Assembly (NCBI GenBank): GCA_964387685.1
Contig: CAYLXK010000002.1
Location: 186,001 to 250,000 of the forward strand
Origin: Bryobacter sp964387685
GTDB lineage: Bacteria; Acidobacteriota; Terriglobia; Bryobacterales; Bryobacteraceae
DNA length: 64,000 nucleotides
Direction of reading: 5' to 3'
The notes under the pieces were generated by a model. The model did not search any database, was not told where the DNA came from, and saw nothing but the letters and a program-made list of their open reading frames with translations. The first letter of the stretch is position 1. Each line of letters begins with the position of its first letter. The translations under genes were made by a program, and so were the position numbers. This document shows positions 51,059 through 61,637 of the stretch, one piece after another.

Positions 51059-51742
51059 ATGCATCTGCTTGTCGTTGAGGACGAATCCCGCATGGCCGCT
51101 CTCCTAAAGCGAGGTTTGAGCGAAGAGGGCTACACGGTCTCCGTTGCTGCCGATGGCTATGCCGGTTTGGACGCGGGCCGCTCTGCCGGGATCGACCTGA
51201 TTCTGCTCGACGTGATGTTGCCGGGCATGGATGGGTTCGCGGTGGCCAGGCGCTTGCGTTCGGACGGGGTGAAGACGCCGATTCTGATGCTAACCGCACG
51301 CGATGCAACGCCCGATATCGTTCGCGGCCTGGATCTCGGCGCGGACGATTACTTGACCAAGCCCTTTTCCTTCGAGGTCCTGCTGGCCCGGATTCGGGTA
51401 CTACTGCGGCGGCACGTGCCGATGAACCCAAACGCCGGCTTGCGGGTCGGCGATCTGTGGCTCGATCCAGGCACGCATCGCGTGCTTCGTGGCGAGGAGG
51501 AGATCTCACTGACACGGACCGAGTTCCTGCTGCTCGAAACGCTGTTGCGAAGGCCGGGTCAGGTCATCCCTCGTTCGTCACTCATTGAATCGGTCTGGGG
51601 GTTAGACCGCGACATCGAAAGCAATACCTTGGACGCTTTCATTCGCTTGTTGCGAGCCAAGATTGAGGCGCACGGAGGGCCGAAGCGGATCCGTACGGTG
51701 CGGGGAGTCGGCTACAGCATCGAGGAAGAGGCGCCGGAATGA
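51059..51742 (+). CDS. OmpR-family response regulator (CusR/CopR-like)
   Basis: This 227-residue regulator has a receiver domain with ED at 7-8, phospho-accepting Asp51 in LLDVMLPGMDG and Lys in YLTKPFSFEVLLARI. A winged helix follows (ISLTRTEFLLLETLLRRPGQVIPRSSLIESVWG, RIRTVRGVGYSIEEEAP). The ATG at 51059 has GGAG upstream; a TTG at 51047 is the alternative. It overlaps its kinase by four bases. The likeness to metal-responsive CusR/CopR is by overall sequence feel only. Confidence 0.92.
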   Translation: MHLLVVEDESRMAALLKRGLSEEGYTVSVAADGYAGLDAGRSAGIDLILLDVMLPGMDGFAVARRLRSDGVKTPILMLTARDATPDIVRGLDLGADDYLTKPFSFEVLLARIRVLLRRHVPMNPNAGLRVGDLWLDPGTHRVLRGEEEISLTRTEFLLLETLLRRPGQVIPRSSLIESVWGLDRDIESNTLDAFIRLLRAKIEAHGGPKRIRTVRGVGYSIEEEAPE

Positions 51743-53142
51743 GGAACAAGTCCATTCGATTCCGCCTGACGCTCTGGTATACCGGGGTGCTCGCCTTGGC
51801 GTTGCTCGCCTTCGGCGGGCTTAGTTGGGTGGCCGTTCGCGAAGTGCTGCGGCACGCCGTGAACGATGTCCTCGAAGATCGCGTGCAGGGCGTCCGCCGG
51901 TTCATGGAGAACCAGATCGGATCGCTCTCAGTGGAAGAGATCCGTGATGAGTTCAAGGAACACTCGGTGCTGGGTCCCGGTGGCGATCTCTTTCAGGTGT
52001 GCGATGCGCGAGGCGTTTGGCTCTACCGTTCGGCGTCGCTCGAAGACGCGAGTGTCCCGATCGAACTGCCCGGCCAATTGCCCGCAACGGGCCGGAAAGA
52101 CGACGGGATCTATAAGAGATCGAATCTGCGCTTGTTCAGCAAGCCGGTGCAAGTGCTCGGACAGAATTACACGGTGCAGGTGGCTGTGCAGACCGGTGAG
52201 ATCGAAGAGGGCTTGGCGGGATACCGCTGGGTGTTGCTGCTTCTGATTCCCGCGATTCTACTGGTTGCTTCTTTGGGCGGGTGGTGGCTGAGCGGGCGGG
52301 CTTTGGCTCCGGTGGACGACCTCACCGCGACGGCGCGAAACATCGGTGAGCGGAACCTTTCCCAACGCTTGCCCGTGCCTCCCACCAACGACGAACTGGC
52401 GAGGCTATCGACAACGCTCAATCAGATGCTCGACCGCATCGAGAACGGGTTTCGCCGGATCGCCGAGTTCACAGCGGACGCCTCGCACGAATTGCGAACG
52501 CCCGTGGCGCTAATGCGCACAACGGCCGAACTGGCGCTGCGCAAGCCGCGCGAAGCTGGCGAGTATCGCGAAGCGCTCCGTGAGGTTCTGTCTGAGTCGG
52601 AAAGAACGACGGCTCTCATTGAGAATCTGCTCACGCTGGCGCGTGCCGACGCCGGCCGTGCGCAGTTGGATCTCGCAACTGTGGATCTGGCGGAACTTCT
52701 CCACGAGGTAAGCGAGCAGGCGACCAAGCTTGTCACGCTCAAAGGGCAGCAGTTTCGCTATGAGGCTCCGGACGTGCCTCTTTCCGTGCATGCCGATAGT
52801 GCGGCGCTGCGCCGACTGTTTCTGATCCTGCTCGACAATGCCGTGAAGTACAGCCACGACGGCGGCAAGATCGCGCTGGTGGCGACTGCGCAATCCGGGC
52901 GTATTCAAGTCGAAGTCGTTGACGATGGAATTGGCATTTCCGAAGCCGACCTTCCGAAGATCTTCGAACGCTTCTATCGCGCGGACAAGTCGCGCAACCG
53001 GGATTCCGGCGGAGCTGGCCTCGGCCTGTCCTTGGCAAAGTGGATCGCGGAAGCCCATGACGCGGAACTCACCGTCACGAGCAAGCCCGGCAGCGGATCC
53101 GCATTCCGCTTCAGCATTGTGCGAGAGGAGAATGCTGCATGA
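51739..53142 (+). CDS. Sensor histidine kinase (CusS-like)
   Basis: This 467-residue membrane kinase has two helices (about 9-30 and 162-184) around a periplasmic sensor of about 130 residues. A HAMP domain follows (LAPVDDLTATARNIGERNLSQRLPVP), then HisKA with the phospho-His in FTADASHELRTPVALMRTTAE. HATPase_c has LLDNAVKYSHDGG, DDGIGISEADLPKIFERFYR and GGAGLGLSLAKWIAEAHD. It overlaps both the regulator before it and the TonB receptor gene after it by four bases (ATGA), so the genes form one operon. Confidence 0.94.
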   Translation: MRNKSIRFRLTLWYTGVLALALLAFGGLSWVAVREVLRHAVNDVLEDRVQGVRRFMENQIGSLSVEEIRDEFKEHSVLGPGGDLFQVCDARGVWLYRSASLEDASVPIELPGQLPATGRKDDGIYKRSNLRLFSKPVQVLGQNYTVQVAVQTGEIEEGLAGYRWVLLLLIPAILLVASLGGWWLSGRALAPVDDLTATARNIGERNLSQRLPVPPTNDELARLSTTLNQMLDRIENGFRRIAEFTADASHELRTPVALMRTTAELALRKPREAGEYREALREVLSESERTTALIENLLTLARADAGRAQLDLATVDLAELLHEVSEQATKLVTLKGQQFRYEAPDVPLSVHADSAALRRLFLILLDNAVKYSHDGGKIALVATAQSGRIQVEVVDDGIGISEADLPKIFERFYRADKSRNRDSGGAGLGLSLAKWIAEAHDAELTVTSKPGSGSAFRFSIVREENAA

Positions 53143-55651
53143 TTCGCGCTTGTTTTTTGGCAGCCCTATGTGCCGCGGCCGTGACCGCGCAGAGCCTGAC
53201 CGGCATTCTACTGGATCCCTCAAACTCGGCGGTTCCTCAGGCGCGAATCACGCTTGCAGGAGGGGGCCAGCAGTGGGAAGCGTCAACTGGACCATCGGGC
53301 GAGTTTGCCTTTCAAGGAAGGCAAGCCGGGAATTATGAACTGCGTTGCGAAATAGCGGGCTTCGATCCGGTGCGACTGCCTGTGCGAGTGGGCAACACGC
53401 CGACGCGCCGATTGCAGATCCTGTTGAAATTGGCTTCGGTAAAAGGCGAGGTCAGCGTCAACGAGGGGGACCGCACCGTTGCACCGCAGGCCGATCGCAA
53501 TGCGGACGCGATTTCGGTGGAGCGGACGATGCTCGACAATCTACCGTTTGTCGACAACAACTATCTTGCGGCTCTGGGCCGCTTTCTCGATCCTGGCACG
53601 CCGGGCGGCTCCGGCACATCGATCATCGTCGATGGCATGGAAATGCGGAATGCTGGTGTGACGGCATCGGCGATTCAGGAGATTCGCATCAACAACAATC
53701 CCTATACGGTCGAGTATCCGCGCTGGAGCCGCCGCCGGGTCGAGGTAATCACGAAGTCTTCCGCCGATGCCTACCACGGAACGTTGAACCTGCTCTTTCG
53801 CGACTATCGCTTCAATGCGCGCGATGCTCTGGCGGCCACGCGCCCGCAGGAACAGCGCCGCATCGCGGAAGGCAGCCTGTTCGGGCCGGTCGGTCGAAGC
53901 AAGTCTACGTCCTTCCTGTTGTCGGCAGCGAGGGAGGAAGAGGATCTGGTGGCGGTGGTCTTTGCGCGAGGTCCGCGCGGCGCAATCTTTGAAAATGTCC
54001 CAACTCCACAAGTGAACAGCGTTGCATCGTTGCGTCTGAGCCACCAGTTCAACGACAAGCAGGCGATGTTCTGGCAGTACAACTTTCAGGACCGCTGGCA
54101 GAACAACCAGGGCATTGGCGGAACCGTGCTTGCTGAAGCGGGCACGCAAGCCCGGTTTCGCGAGGATGAGTTTACGGTGAATCACCGCGCGATTGTGAAT
54201 ACCAAACTGCTCTCGCAGTTCCGCATCATGGTGGGCCGCTACTGGGCGCCCATCAAGAGCAACCAGGACGCGGTGCGCCTCGTCGTGACCGACGCCTTTA
54301 CGGGTGGCGGCGCGCAGGCTGACCGGCTATCCACCGAGTTCCACACGTCGATCACGTGGCTTGTCACGCAAACGGCGGGTAAACACACGATGAAGTACGG
54401 CATCAATGTTCCGGACTGGAGCCGCCGGGGGCTTTCGGATCGCAGCAATCAGATCGGCACGGTCTCCTACGCCTCGCTGGCGGACTTCGAAGCGGCGCGT
54501 CCGTTTGCCTCCGTGGTGCAGCGTGGCGATCCGCGTACAATTTTATCGAGAAGACCATCGGAGCGTTCTTTCAGGACGAATGGCAACTTCGCCCTGGGCT
54601 TTCGATCGCGGCGGGGCTGCGCTACGACTGGCAGAATTTCTTTGGAGACACCAACAACTTCGCTCCCCGGCTGGCGATCGCCTGGGCGCCGGGCAAGTCG
54701 CGAAAGACTGTCGTCCGAACCGGGGCCGGGTTCTTCTTCGACCGCTCGGGTCCGGGGCCGCTGTGGGACATCCTGCGGTTCGACGGCACGCGGCTTCGAC
54801 GCTATGTCGTCAACGGCGGGATCCCAGGCGGGGACCTATCCGCATTGCCCGCGAGCATCCACCAACTGGATGCGGCGGCTCAGCTTCCAAACCTGATGCA
54901 GTTCAGCTTCGGCGTGGAACGGCAACTAGCGAAGAAGACGACCTTGACGGCAACCTACATCGGCACGCGCGGCGTGCAGCAACTCCGATCGCGCGATGCG
55001 AACGCCCCGCTGCCACCAATGTTTGGCGCGCGGCCCAATGCCGGCGTGAACGTGCTCCGGCTGATCGAATCCGCTGGCCGCGTTGCTGGAAACTCTCTCG
55101 AAGTCAATGTGCGCGGCGATCTGAGCAAACGCGTCAACGGAATGGCGCAGTATGTTTTTGGGCGCACGATGGCGGATACGGGAGGCGTGAACTGGTATCC
55201 GGCGAGCAGCTTCGCGCCCGCTGGCGAGTGGGGACGGACGGATACGGACCGGCGGCATCAGTTCAACTTTCTGGGCACGATCTCACTGCATCGCTGGGCG
55301 AACTTCGGCGCGTCTGTGGCGCTGCTTTCTGGAGTTCCCTTCAACACGACAACGGGACGTGACGAGAATCGAGACGGGCTGGCCTTGGATCGCCCGAACG
55401 GAGTCACGCGGAACACCGGTCGCGGGCCGGGAACGGCGCTCGTGGACCTGCGCTGGTATCGCGACTTCAAGTTGCGGCCTTCGAGGAAAGAAAAGAGTCC
55501 TGGCTTGACGGTTGCGGTGGATGCGTTCAACCTGCTGAACCGTGTGAACTATCCAGGATTCGTGGGTGCGTTGACCTCGCCGTTCTATGGGCGGGCGGTT
55601 GCATCGCTGCCCGCGCGAAGGTTGCAACTCGGATTACGGATTCAATTCTAA
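53139..55651 (+). pseudogene. TonB-dependent receptor broken by a one-base frameshift
   Basis: The first part has a signal peptide, a carboxypeptidase-regulatory-like domain (SLTGILLDPSNSAVPQARITL), a reduced plug (SGTSIIVDGMEMRNAG) and barrel strands up to FASVVQRGDPRTI near 54542. The natural continuation FIEKTIGAFFQDEWQLRPGL is in another frame and runs to LQLGLRIQF at 55651. Adding one T to the four-T run at 54541-54544 would restore a receptor of about 837 residues. It may be a true mutation or a sequence error. The gene overlaps the kinase and the chromate transporter, so it is part of that operon. Confidence 0.85.
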
Positions 55652-57023
55652 TGGCAGATTATGCCGAGGAGCCGCATTTGAAGACGCACCAGGATGTGCG
55701 GCCGGCTGGCCACGAAACGGTGGATTTTCTCTCCGCCGCGAAGTTCTGGCTGAAGCTAGGCTTGATCAGCTTTGGAGGCCCTGCCGGGCAAATCGCGATC
55801 TTGCACAAGAGTTGGTGGAGCGGCGCAAGTGGATCTCCGAACGGCGATTCCTGCACGCGCTGAACTACTGCATGGTGCTGCCAGGCCCGGAGGCGCAGCA
55901 ACTGGCGACGTACATCGGCTGGCTGCTCCATCGAACTCCCGGTGGCATTCTGGCCGGGGTGTTGTTCGTTCTTCCCTCGTTGGTTCTCCTGATTTTCCTT
56001 TCCTGGATCTACGTGAGCTTCGGCAGCGTTCCGGCCGTGGCAGGCGTGCTCTATGGGGTGAAGCCGGCAGTGGCGGCAATCGTGGTGCAAGCCGCACATC
56101 GCATTGGATCGCGATCCTTGCACAGTCCGGCGCTTTGGACAATAGCCGGCAGTTCTTTCCTCCTAACGATAGTTTGGACTATCCCTTTTCCTGTCATCGT
56201 CGCCGGCGCTGCCCTGACTGGTTTTGCACTGGCAAAGATCCGGGCCGATCTCATTCGGCCAGGAACCGCACACCGCATTTCCGAAGGACAGACCGGGCAG
56301 TTTGCCATTGATGACCACTCGCCCGTTCCGGACCACGCAACGATGTCCTGGCCGCGATTCGCTCTGGTTTGCATCTGCGGAGTGGTCCTCTGGGCCGCTC
56401 CGCTTGGTCTGCTTTTCATTCTGCGCGGTTGGCATGACACCTTCACGCAAATGGGCTGGTTCTTCACCAAGGCCGCACTACTCACGTTTGGGGGAGCCTA
56501 TGCGGTACTGCCTTATGTACACCAGAGCGCGGTGACGCACTATGGATGGTTGTCGCCTTTGCAAATGATGGATGGCCTCGCGCTCGGAGAATCCACGCCC
56601 GGTCCTCTGATCATGGTTGTCGCATTCGTTGGCTACCTCGGCGGGGTCAGTAAGGGTGCCGGGGCCCTGGATTCTCATTTGTTGGCTGGTGCCTTTGGCG
56701 CGGTCATCGCGACATGGTTCACGTTTCTACCATCGTTCGTTTTCATCCTGGCGGGAGGACCATGGGTTGAATCCACGCGCGGGGATCTGAAGTTAACCGC
56801 ACCCTTGACAGCCATCACTGCGGCCGTCGTCGGCGTCATCACGAATCTGGCGCTCCTGCTTTTTCGGCATGCGGCGTTTCCAACCGGTTTTGGCTCGATC
56901 GATAGAGTCTCCACGGCGATCTTTGTCTTGGCGCTCACGGCGTTGTTCCGCTTCAATGTCGGCGTGCTTCCGGTTATCGCCATTTGCGGACTGCTCGGTT
57001 TTCTGGCTAAGGCGAACTTCTGA
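55651..57023 (+). pseudogene. chrA: Chromate transporter (ChrA family) broken by a one-base frameshift
   Basis: The N-terminal frame from the ATG at 55651 gives the ChrA opening FWLKLGLISFGGPAGQIAIL. Near 55808 the continuation ELVERRKWISERRFLHALNY lies in a second frame, which runs to 57023. Adding one G (CACAAG-GAGTTG) would restore a two-CHR-domain protein of about 457 residues. It includes VLPGPEAQQLATYIGWLLH, LLTFGGAYAVLPY and the second-domain LALGESTPGPLIMVVAFVGYLGG. ChrA proteins export chromate. The ATG overlaps the receptor's stop (TAATG). Confidence 0.87.
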
Positions 57024-57095
57024 CGGCGGCGGGCGATCCACTCGAAGCGTACGCGGAGAACACAAGGACAGGTGTCGTGTTAAACTAACGGCGAC

Positions 57096-60000
57096 GTGTA
57101 TACCGGTCGGCTGCTACTTGCTCCCGTACTTTACCTCCTCCTGCCGGCTTCCCCTCTGGTGGCGCAGGCAACGAAGGCTGAATTGTTCGGTACGATTCAC
57201 GACCCCGGCAACCTCGCTGTAAGCAACGCCGAAGTGCGGCTGGCAAACGCACGAACAGGCTTGGTGGCTCTGTCGCTAAGTGACGCGGAGGGCCGCTATC
57301 AGTTCCTGGCCGTTCCGGCTGGCGAATATCGCATCAGCGTCGAGCGCCAGGGATTCGCCCCGTTCATTCGTGAAGGGATACTTCTGAGTGTGGGAGACCG
57401 CGCCGGCCTCGATCTCAACCTCGCGATCGGTGACGCCAGCCAATCCATCAAGGTGAGCGCGGCACATCCCCTCCTCCAATCCAACAGGGGAACCGTCAGT
57501 TTTCTCGTGGACCGTCAGAAGGTCGAGACTTTGCCACTGGATGGACGGAACTTCGTCCCCCTGATCGCTCTTTCGCCGGGAGTGAACTTGCCACCCGGCA
57601 GCACGCTGCCACGCATCAACGGATCACGGCCCCGCGTGAGCGAGTACATCTACGACGGCATCAGCGTCTTGCAGCCCGAGCCAGGACAGGTAGCATTTTT
57701 TCCGATCGTCGACGCGATTGACGAGTTCCGCGTCGAAGTGAATAGCTATTCTGCCGAGTATGGACGGTCGAATGGCGGCGTGATCATGGTGAACCAGAAG
57801 TCCGGCTCCAATGAACTGCATGGCACCCTGTTTGAGTTCTTTCGCAACGAGAAACTCAACGCGCGCAACCTGTTCGCCACCACCGGGCCGAAACCGCGTT
57901 TCCGGCGCAATCAGTATGGCTTTGTGTTGGGAGGACCGATCCAGAAGAACCGTACATTCTTTTTTTCAGACTGGCAAAGCACACGTCTAAACACCGGGGT
58001 GATTCGCACTAGCGTTGTGCCCACTTCCAAGCAACGCAGCGGCTTCTTCGCGAATCAGGTATTCGACCCAGCGACGACGCGGCGGATGAACGGTTTTTGG
58101 GTGCGCGACCCGTTTCCCGCCAGCATGATCCCGTTGTCAAGATTCGACCCGGCCGCGCGCGCCGTTCTGGACCGCTATCCTTCGCCAAACGTCTTTACTG
58201 CGGCCGGTACGGAAGCGACCGTGAACAACTACCTTCGCCTGGGTAACGATGACACAGCCGCCGATCAGTTCGATGGCCGCCTGGACCGCTATTTGGGGGA
58301 ACGCAACCGCTTCTTTGGCCGCTACTCCCTCCTCCGCGACTCCAGCAACCCCACGACGCCTTTGCCGGACGGTGGCGGCTCGCTAACCACCGGCGTGATC
58401 GGCAACACGGTCACACGTGCCGACAGCGTTGTGGCGGAGCATAGCCATACCATGTCCTCAATCGCGGTAAATCAATTGCGCTTTGGCTACACCAAGCGGC
58501 GGTTCAACCGTTCTTCCGGTAGAATCACCCAGTCCCTACGGGAAGCCACACAGATACCCAACATCCCGGTCACTTCCTTTTCCGACGTGCTTTCGGCCTA
58601 CGATATCGTAGGGCTGCAACAACTCGGGCCTCCCACCAACGGCAACGCGAACTTCACAACTTCGGTGACGCAGTGGATCGACAACTTTTCCCTGGTCAAG
58701 CGTACCCACAGCCTGAAGATGGGAGCAGATATTCGAATGCAGACCCTGGACGTTCTGCAGCCGCCAAACCCGACTGGCAATTTCCAGTTCACCGGCATCT
58801 TCACGGGCGGACTATCCTCGTCGGGCGCTGTGCAAGCAACCACCGGGAGCGCCTTCGCATCGTTTTTGCTGGGACAGGTCACACGGTTCAGCATCGATTC
58901 GCAGCCGGAGGTGATCCGGCCAAGAGCCCGCCTCGCCGAGTTCTTCCTCCAGGATGATTGGAGCGTCAGCCACCGCCTGACGCTGAATCCCGGTGTTCGT
59001 TACACGCTAAACTTCCCGTCCACGGTCATCGACAATCGGAGCGCGGTGTTCAACTTGAATACGGAGAGATTAGAACGGCTCGGTGTCAACGGCGCGCCCC
59101 GCGCGGCCCGCGAGTTGGAGAAGGCCAACTTCGCCCCGCGGCTGGGTTTTGCGTTCAAGACCACAGACTCTTTCGTCATCCGTGGCGGCTACGGTTTGAC
59201 TTGGATCGAACAGGCCGGAATCACGACACCGTTCACCACCCCGCTATTTCCCTTCATTCAAACCTTGGGCCAGCAGACACTCGACAACATCAATCCGGCT
59301 TTCGTCCTATCGCGTGGACCCACCGTTACCGGCCAACCCTTCAGCGCGGATTCCGGGTTGGGACAAGGTGTGTTTGGCGTCCAGCGCGACAACGGAAGTG
59401 GCTACGCGCAGCAATGGAACTTCACGCTGCAAAAAACTTTCGGCGATAACTGGAGCGTTGAGGCGGGCTATTTGGGGTCGAAGCTTACGCGCCTAGGCGT
59501 GCCCGACGTAAATCAGAATCAGCTTACAGTGGAACAACTCGCTCTTGGGTCGCAATTAACGCAGCAGGTGGCAAACCCGTATTTCGGCCAGATACCGTCG
59601 AATAGTTCGCTTGGGAGTGCGACGATCGCGTATGGCCAACTTCTGCGCCCTTATCCCCGGTTCACGTCTGTCGCGCTGTACCGAAACAACATTGGTCATT
59701 CCAGTTATCATTCCTTCCAATCCAAGATCGAAAAGCGCTTCTCGCGCGGACTCACGTTCACGATGGCCTATACGTGCTCCCGGCTGATCGACGATGCCGG
59801 AGCAGTGTTCGATGCCGCCGTGCTCGCCGGCCCGGTCACGAGCTTCCAGGTCGCCGACAGTTTCAACAGGCGGTTGGAGAAAGACGTGTCGACCGGGAAC
59901 ATGCCGCACATCGTTTCTTCTGGCTTTATTTACGAACTGCCGTTCGGCCGGGGACGCAAGAAGCATCTCAGTGGCTGGTGCGACCGGATTGCCGGAGGAT

Positions 60001-60437
60001 GGCAGGTGGCTGGCATTGTCAGAGCACAATCGGGCAGCCCTCTCGCGGTGACGCAAGCGACCAATCTGAATGGCTTTGCTGGATTTGGCATTCAGCGTCC
60101 CAACCGGCTGGCCGATCCCACGCTGCCAGCCGATCAGCGGCGTACGGGCCGATGGTTCAACACCGCCGCGTTCAGCCAAGCGGCCCAGTTTACTATCGGG
60201 AATTCCTCACGGAACCCGGTCGTCGGGCCGGGTTACCGAACGCTTGACGCGATGCTCGGCAAGACATTCCGGCTGAACGAACGCGCGGGCCTCGAGTTTC
60301 GCGCCGAGGCCTTCAGTGCAACCAACACGCCTCCGCTTGGCAATCCGAATACGAACTTTGGCAACGCTGCCTTCGGAACCATCGCGACGGCGCTCGACCC
60401 TCGCGTTTATGAGTTCGTCCTTAAGCTGCACTTTTAA
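57096..60437 (+). CDS. Oar-like TonB-dependent receptor
   Basis: This 1113-residue outer-membrane protein starts with GTG and a signal peptide (LLLAPVLYLLLPASPLVAQ). A carboxypeptidase-regulatory-like domain follows (ELFGTIHDPGNLAVSNAEVRLAN), then a plug with LPLDGRNFVPLIALSPGV, YIYDGISVLQPE and VEVNSYSAEYGRSNGGVIMVNQKSGSNELHG. The long barrel ends in VYEFVLKLHF. It is intact, unlike the receptor at 53139. The XRE/PBP-like regulator gene starts 11 bases downstream and probably controls it. The substrate is unknown. Confidence 0.93.
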   Translation: MYTGRLLLAPVLYLLLPASPLVAQATKAELFGTIHDPGNLAVSNAEVRLANARTGLVALSLSDAEGRYQFLAVPAGEYRISVERQGFAPFIREGILLSVGDRAGLDLNLAIGDASQSIKVSAAHPLLQSNRGTVSFLVDRQKVETLPLDGRNFVPLIALSPGVNLPPGSTLPRINGSRPRVSEYIYDGISVLQPEPGQVAFFPIVDAIDEFRVEVNSYSAEYGRSNGGVIMVNQKSGSNELHGTLFEFFRNEKLNARNLFATTGPKPRFRRNQYGFVLGGPIQKNRTFFFSDWQSTRLNTGVIRTSVVPTSKQRSGFFANQVFDPATTRRMNGFWVRDPFPASMIPLSRFDPAARAVLDRYPSPNVFTAAGTEATVNNYLRLGNDDTAADQFDGRLDRYLGERNRFFGRYSLLRDSSNPTTPLPDGGGSLTTGVIGNTVTRADSVVAEHSHTMSSIAVNQLRFGYTKRRFNRSSGRITQSLREATQIPNIPVTSFSDVLSAYDIVGLQQLGPPTNGNANFTTSVTQWIDNFSLVKRTHSLKMGADIRMQTLDVLQPPNPTGNFQFTGIFTGGLSSSGAVQATTGSAFASFLLGQVTRFSIDSQPEVIRPRARLAEFFLQDDWSVSHRLTLNPGVRYTLNFPSTVIDNRSAVFNLNTERLERLGVNGAPRAARELEKANFAPRLGFAFKTTDSFVIRGGYGLTWIEQAGITTPFTTPLFPFIQTLGQQTLDNINPAFVLSRGPTVTGQPFSADSGLGQGVFGVQRDNGSGYAQQWNFTLQKTFGDNWSVEAGYLGSKLTRLGVPDVNQNQLTVEQLALGSQLTQQVANPYFGQIPSNSSLGSATIAYGQLLRPYPRFTSVALYRNNIGHSSYHSFQSKIEKRFSRGLTFTMAYTCSRLIDDAGAVFDAAVLAGPVTSFQVADSFNRRLEKDVSTGNMPHIVSSGFIYELPFGRGRKKHLSGWCDRIAGGWQVAGIVRAQSGSPLAVTQATNLNGFAGFGIQRPNRLADPTLPADQRRTGRWFNTAAFSQAAQFTIGNSSRNPVVGPGYRTLDAMLGKTFRLNERAGLEFRAEAFSATNTPPLGNPNTNFGNAAFGTIATALDPRVYEFVLKLHF

Positions 60438-60448
60438 GGGAGAGTAGA

Positions 60449-61567
60449 GTGAACGTACAAAATCGCCTTGCACTGATACGGAAGAGCCGGGGCGTAGGAG
60501 CGTCCGATCTCGCGCGCCGAGTCAACGTCAGCCGCCAGACCATCCACGCGATCGAGGCGGGCGTCTACGTACCGAACACCGAGGTGGCTTTAAACCTCGC
60601 GCGGCAGTTGGAAGTGAGTGTGGACGATCTGTTCGCCCTGCGCGATGATTCGGCTGCCGAGCCGGAGGCGCTCTCAGCAGTGGTATTGAGCGCCAAACCG
60701 GCCAGGGATGGACAACCGGTGCGGATCTGTCAGATCGGTTCGCAATGGGTGGGCGTGCCCGTGAGCGCATCGCCTTACTACATGCCCGAGGCGGATGGCA
60801 TCGTCAAGGGCCTGAGTCGCCGCGCCAAGGGCCGCACGGATCTGCTTGCCTTCGCGAAAGAAGAGACGCTAAACAAGCGAATCCTGTTGGCTGGTTGTGA
60901 TCCAGCCACGGGCTTGCTGTCGCGGATGGTCGAAAAAGCCAGCGGTGTCGAGGTCGTTACCGCGGGAGCATCCAGCAAACTGGCATTGCAGTGGATGGTT
61001 GAGGGCAAGGCTCACATAGCCGGTTCGCATCTGGAGGATCTGGACACGGGTGAGTTCAACCTGCCGTTCCTCCGCACTCAGTTTCCCGGTGAGGAGTTTC
61101 TGGTGGTCACGTTTGCCCGCTGGGAAGAGGGCTTTGTCGTTGCGCCGGGCAATCCGAAGGGAATTCGCAAGCCAGAGGATCTCGTACGCAGAGGCGTTCG
61201 CTTCGCGAACCGCGAGGCCGGTTCGGGTGCGCGCGCACTCTCCGACAGGTTGCTCGCCCGGGCGGGTGTTGAGGGCCGCCGGGTGGCTGGCTACGACAGG
61301 GTGCTGTTTGGCCATTTGGCGGCGGCGTACTGTATCGTAAGGGGTGAAGCGGATGCATGCCTGGCCACACGCTCCGCCGCCCGGGCCTTTCATCTCGATT
61401 TCGTGCCGCTCCACGACGAACGCTACGATTTGGTGATGAGGCGTGAGATCGCAGACAATCCGGCGGTGAAGGCGTTTCTCGATGTGCTGCAACGGGCGGC
61501 GCTGCGGCGGAAACTCGAGGCCCTGGCGGGCTATGACACGTCCGAGACCGGTTCCGTGGTGATGTAG
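60449..61567 (+). CDS. XRE-type regulator with PBP-like ligand-binding domain
   Basis: This 372-residue protein has an N-terminal XRE helix-turn-helix (NRLALIRKSRGVGASDLARRVNVSRQTIHAIEAGVYVPNTEVALNLARQLEVSVDDLF). A periplasmic-binding-protein-like domain of the PBP_like type follows (about 120-360; LLAGCDPATGLLSRMVEK, AHIAGSHLEDLDTGEFNL, RFANREAGSGARALSDRLL, GEADACLATRSAARAFHLDFVPL). In related proteins this domain occurs with molybdate or tungstate functions, so an oxyanion ligand is plausible. It has GGGAG upstream and is coupled to the TonB receptor gene before it. Confidence 0.88.
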   Translation: MNVQNRLALIRKSRGVGASDLARRVNVSRQTIHAIEAGVYVPNTEVALNLARQLEVSVDDLFALRDDSAAEPEALSAVVLSAKPARDGQPVRICQIGSQWVGVPVSASPYYMPEADGIVKGLSRRAKGRTDLLAFAKEETLNKRILLAGCDPATGLLSRMVEKASGVEVVTAGASSKLALQWMVEGKAHIAGSHLEDLDTGEFNLPFLRTQFPGEEFLVVTFARWEEGFVVAPGNPKGIRKPEDLVRRGVRFANREAGSGARALSDRLLARAGVEGRRVAGYDRVLFGHLAAAYCIVRGEADACLATRSAARAFHLDFVPLHDERYDLVMRREIADNPAVKAFLDVLQRAALRRKLEALAGYDTSETGSVVM

Positions 61568-61577
61568 CGTGTCCCTG

Positions 61578-61600
61578 CAGCCGCCGACGGTGGCTGTTCT
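61578..61600 (+). terminator. Weak candidate terminator hairpin
   Basis: CAGCCGCC-GAC-GGTGGCTG can pair with one G-T mismatch, 11 bases after the regulator's stop, and is followed only by TTCT. It is a possible terminator with a poor T tract. Confidence 0.3.
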
Positions 61601-61637
61601 GCCCCATGCGGGGTTACGGTTGTGGGCCGACATACTC

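Noticed and set aside
54535..54550. Programmed -1 frameshifting in the TonB receptor
   Set aside because: The zero-frame codons ACA ATT TTA do not form a slippery heptamer, and no strong downstream hairpin is obvious. A base loss is simpler.
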